Assembly (NCBI GenBank): GCA_958448375.1
Contig: CAUDDU010000056.1
Coordinates: forward strand, 1 to 6,499
Origin: an uncultured Collinsella sp.
GTDB taxonomy: Bacteria > Actinomycetota > Coriobacteriia > Coriobacteriales > Coriobacteriaceae
DNA: 6,499 nt
Reading direction: 5' to 3'
Position 1 is the stretch's first letter, and every line of letters begins with the position of its first letter. Positions 5,723 to 6,499 of the stretch are shown here, piece by piece. The notes under the pieces are model-generated. The model ran no database searches, was not told where the DNA came from, and saw only the letters and a list, made by a program, of their open reading frames with translations. Both the position numbers and the translations under genes were made by a program.

Positions 5723-6499
5723 CTAGTACGTCCCCTCGTTGGGCATCGTCCATGCGTGATGGTCGGTATGCAGCAATTCCTCGGCCAGCGGCGAGAGCGG
5801 CGCACCCAAGAACTCGCTATAGCACGCCTGAACATCGGGATTCTCGTGCGAGAAGCGAATCTCGGCGTTCGCATCGAGGCCCCAGAGCACCTGGCCACGC
5901 TCGGCAGCCAGCTCGCAACCGTCGTGGATGGGCTGACCGCCACCACCGACGCAGCCGCCCGGGCATGCCATAACCTCGACGAAGTCATAGCTCACGCGGC
6001 CGTCACGAATCGCGTCGAGCAGGCGGGCGGCATTGCCCAGCCCGTGTGCCACGGCGACGCGCACCTTGGTGCCATCGATATCGGCCACGGCCTCCTTCCA
6101 GCCGTCCAGGCCGCGCACATCGGTAAAGAAGTCGGCGTCGGGGTTCTTGCCCGTCACCAGGTAATAGGCCGAGCGCACGGCGGCCTCCATCACGCCGCCC
6201 GTGGCGCCAAAGATCACGCCCGCGCCCGTGCCAAAGCCCAGCGGCGTATCGAGCGGCTCCTCAACCAGCGTATCCACGCTCACGTGGTTCGCGCGGATCA
6301 TGCGCACCATCTCGCGCACCGTCAGCGCAACGTCCACGTCGGGCGTGCCGTCCTCGCCCACCATGCTCGGCAGCGCGCACTCGGCCTTCTTGGCCGTACA
6401 CGGCATCACGGACACCACAAACAGACGCTCGGGCTCCACGCCCAGCACCTTGGCGTAATAGGTCTTGGCGATGGCGCCGAACATCTGCTGCGGCGACTT
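5723..6499 (-). CDS. [FeFe] hydrogenase, group A, C-terminal part (5' partial)
   Basis: The last 258 residues of an iron-only hydrogenase are present; the frame stays open to the window edge (first residues KSPQQMFGA), so the ATG at 6484 is internal. The enzyme interconverts protons, electrons and H2 at the H-cluster. Two of the three H-cluster motifs are visible. The P2-type motif is VMPCTAKKAE (Cys codon 6400-6398). The P3-type motif is EVMACPGGCVGGGGQP (Cys codons 5965-5963 and 5953-5951). The first motif (TSCCPxW type) and any N-terminal iron-sulfur domains lie outside the window, so subgroup and electron partner cannot be judged. FGATGGVMEAAVRSAYY is another conserved block. The end (about 218-258, PLAEELLHTDHHAW) resembles the small-subunit-like C-terminal domain. 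The gene leads directly into the transporter genes with a TAG-CG-ATG junction. In a gut fermenter, H2 production from reduced ferredoxin is the likely role. Confidence 0.95.
   Translation of the reverse strand, partial: KSPQQMFGAIAKTYYAKVLGVEPERLFVVSVMPCTAKKAECALPSMVGEDGTPDVDVALTVREMVRMIRANHVSVDTLVEEPLDTPLGFGTGAGVIFGATGGVMEAAVRSAYYLVTGKNPDADFFTDVRGLDGWKEAVADIDGTKVRVAVAHGLGNAARLLDAIRDGRVSYDFVEVMACPGGCVGGGGQPIHDGCELAAERGQVLWGLDANAEIRFSHENPDVQACYSEFLGAPLSPLAEELLHTDHHAWTMPNEGTY

Noticed and set aside
5721..5753. Longer binding-protein form starting at ATG 5753
   Set aside because: It overlaps the hydrogenase gene, lacks a ribosome site and would put an acidic segment before the Tat signal.

Overview
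The window is GC-rich and densely packed. It looks like a chromosomal segment from a gut actinobacterium of the class Coriobacteriia, with Collinsella or a close relative the best guess. This rests on codon bias (strong G/C at third positions), Tat-type lipoprotein use, a group-A [FeFe] hydrogenase and the style of the proteins. It is inference, because no rRNA or other taxonomic marker is present.

Layout. (a) 1-1913, plus strand: a YgiQ-family radical SAM protein that lacks only its first few dozen residues. (b) 1910-3066, minus strand: a small RelB/DinJ-type antitoxin-like gene followed 23 bases later by a CPBP (CAAX/Abi) intramembrane protease gene. The protease gene converges on ygiQ and shares a 4-base CTAG stop with it. 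No toxin gene accompanies the antitoxin. (c) 3067-3281: the only intergenic region of any size (215 bases). It is AT-richer than the rest and holds short tandem repeats and a strong inverted repeat that would fold in the antitoxin mRNA leader. (d) 3282-6499, minus strand: a tight three-gene unit read from right to left. It runs from the C-terminal half of an [FeFe] hydrogenase (5' end outside the window), through a Tat-type substrate-binding lipoprotein, to a single-polypeptide ABC transporter in which an SsuC/TauC-like permease is fused to a compact ATPase. Junctions of 2 and 3 bases imply co-transcription and translational coupling.

The hydrogenase presumably disposes of fermentation electrons as H2 (or takes H2 up). 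The linked transporter resembles the NMT1/THI5-like nitrate/sulfonate/taurine importer group, and its ligand cannot be read from the sequence. The most interesting points are the hydrogenase-transporter operon with its shortened fused ATPase, and the toxinless antitoxin-CPBP pair with a repeat-derived antitoxin tail and a structured leader. No rRNA, tRNA, CRISPR array, insertion sequence or clear intrinsic terminator was found.
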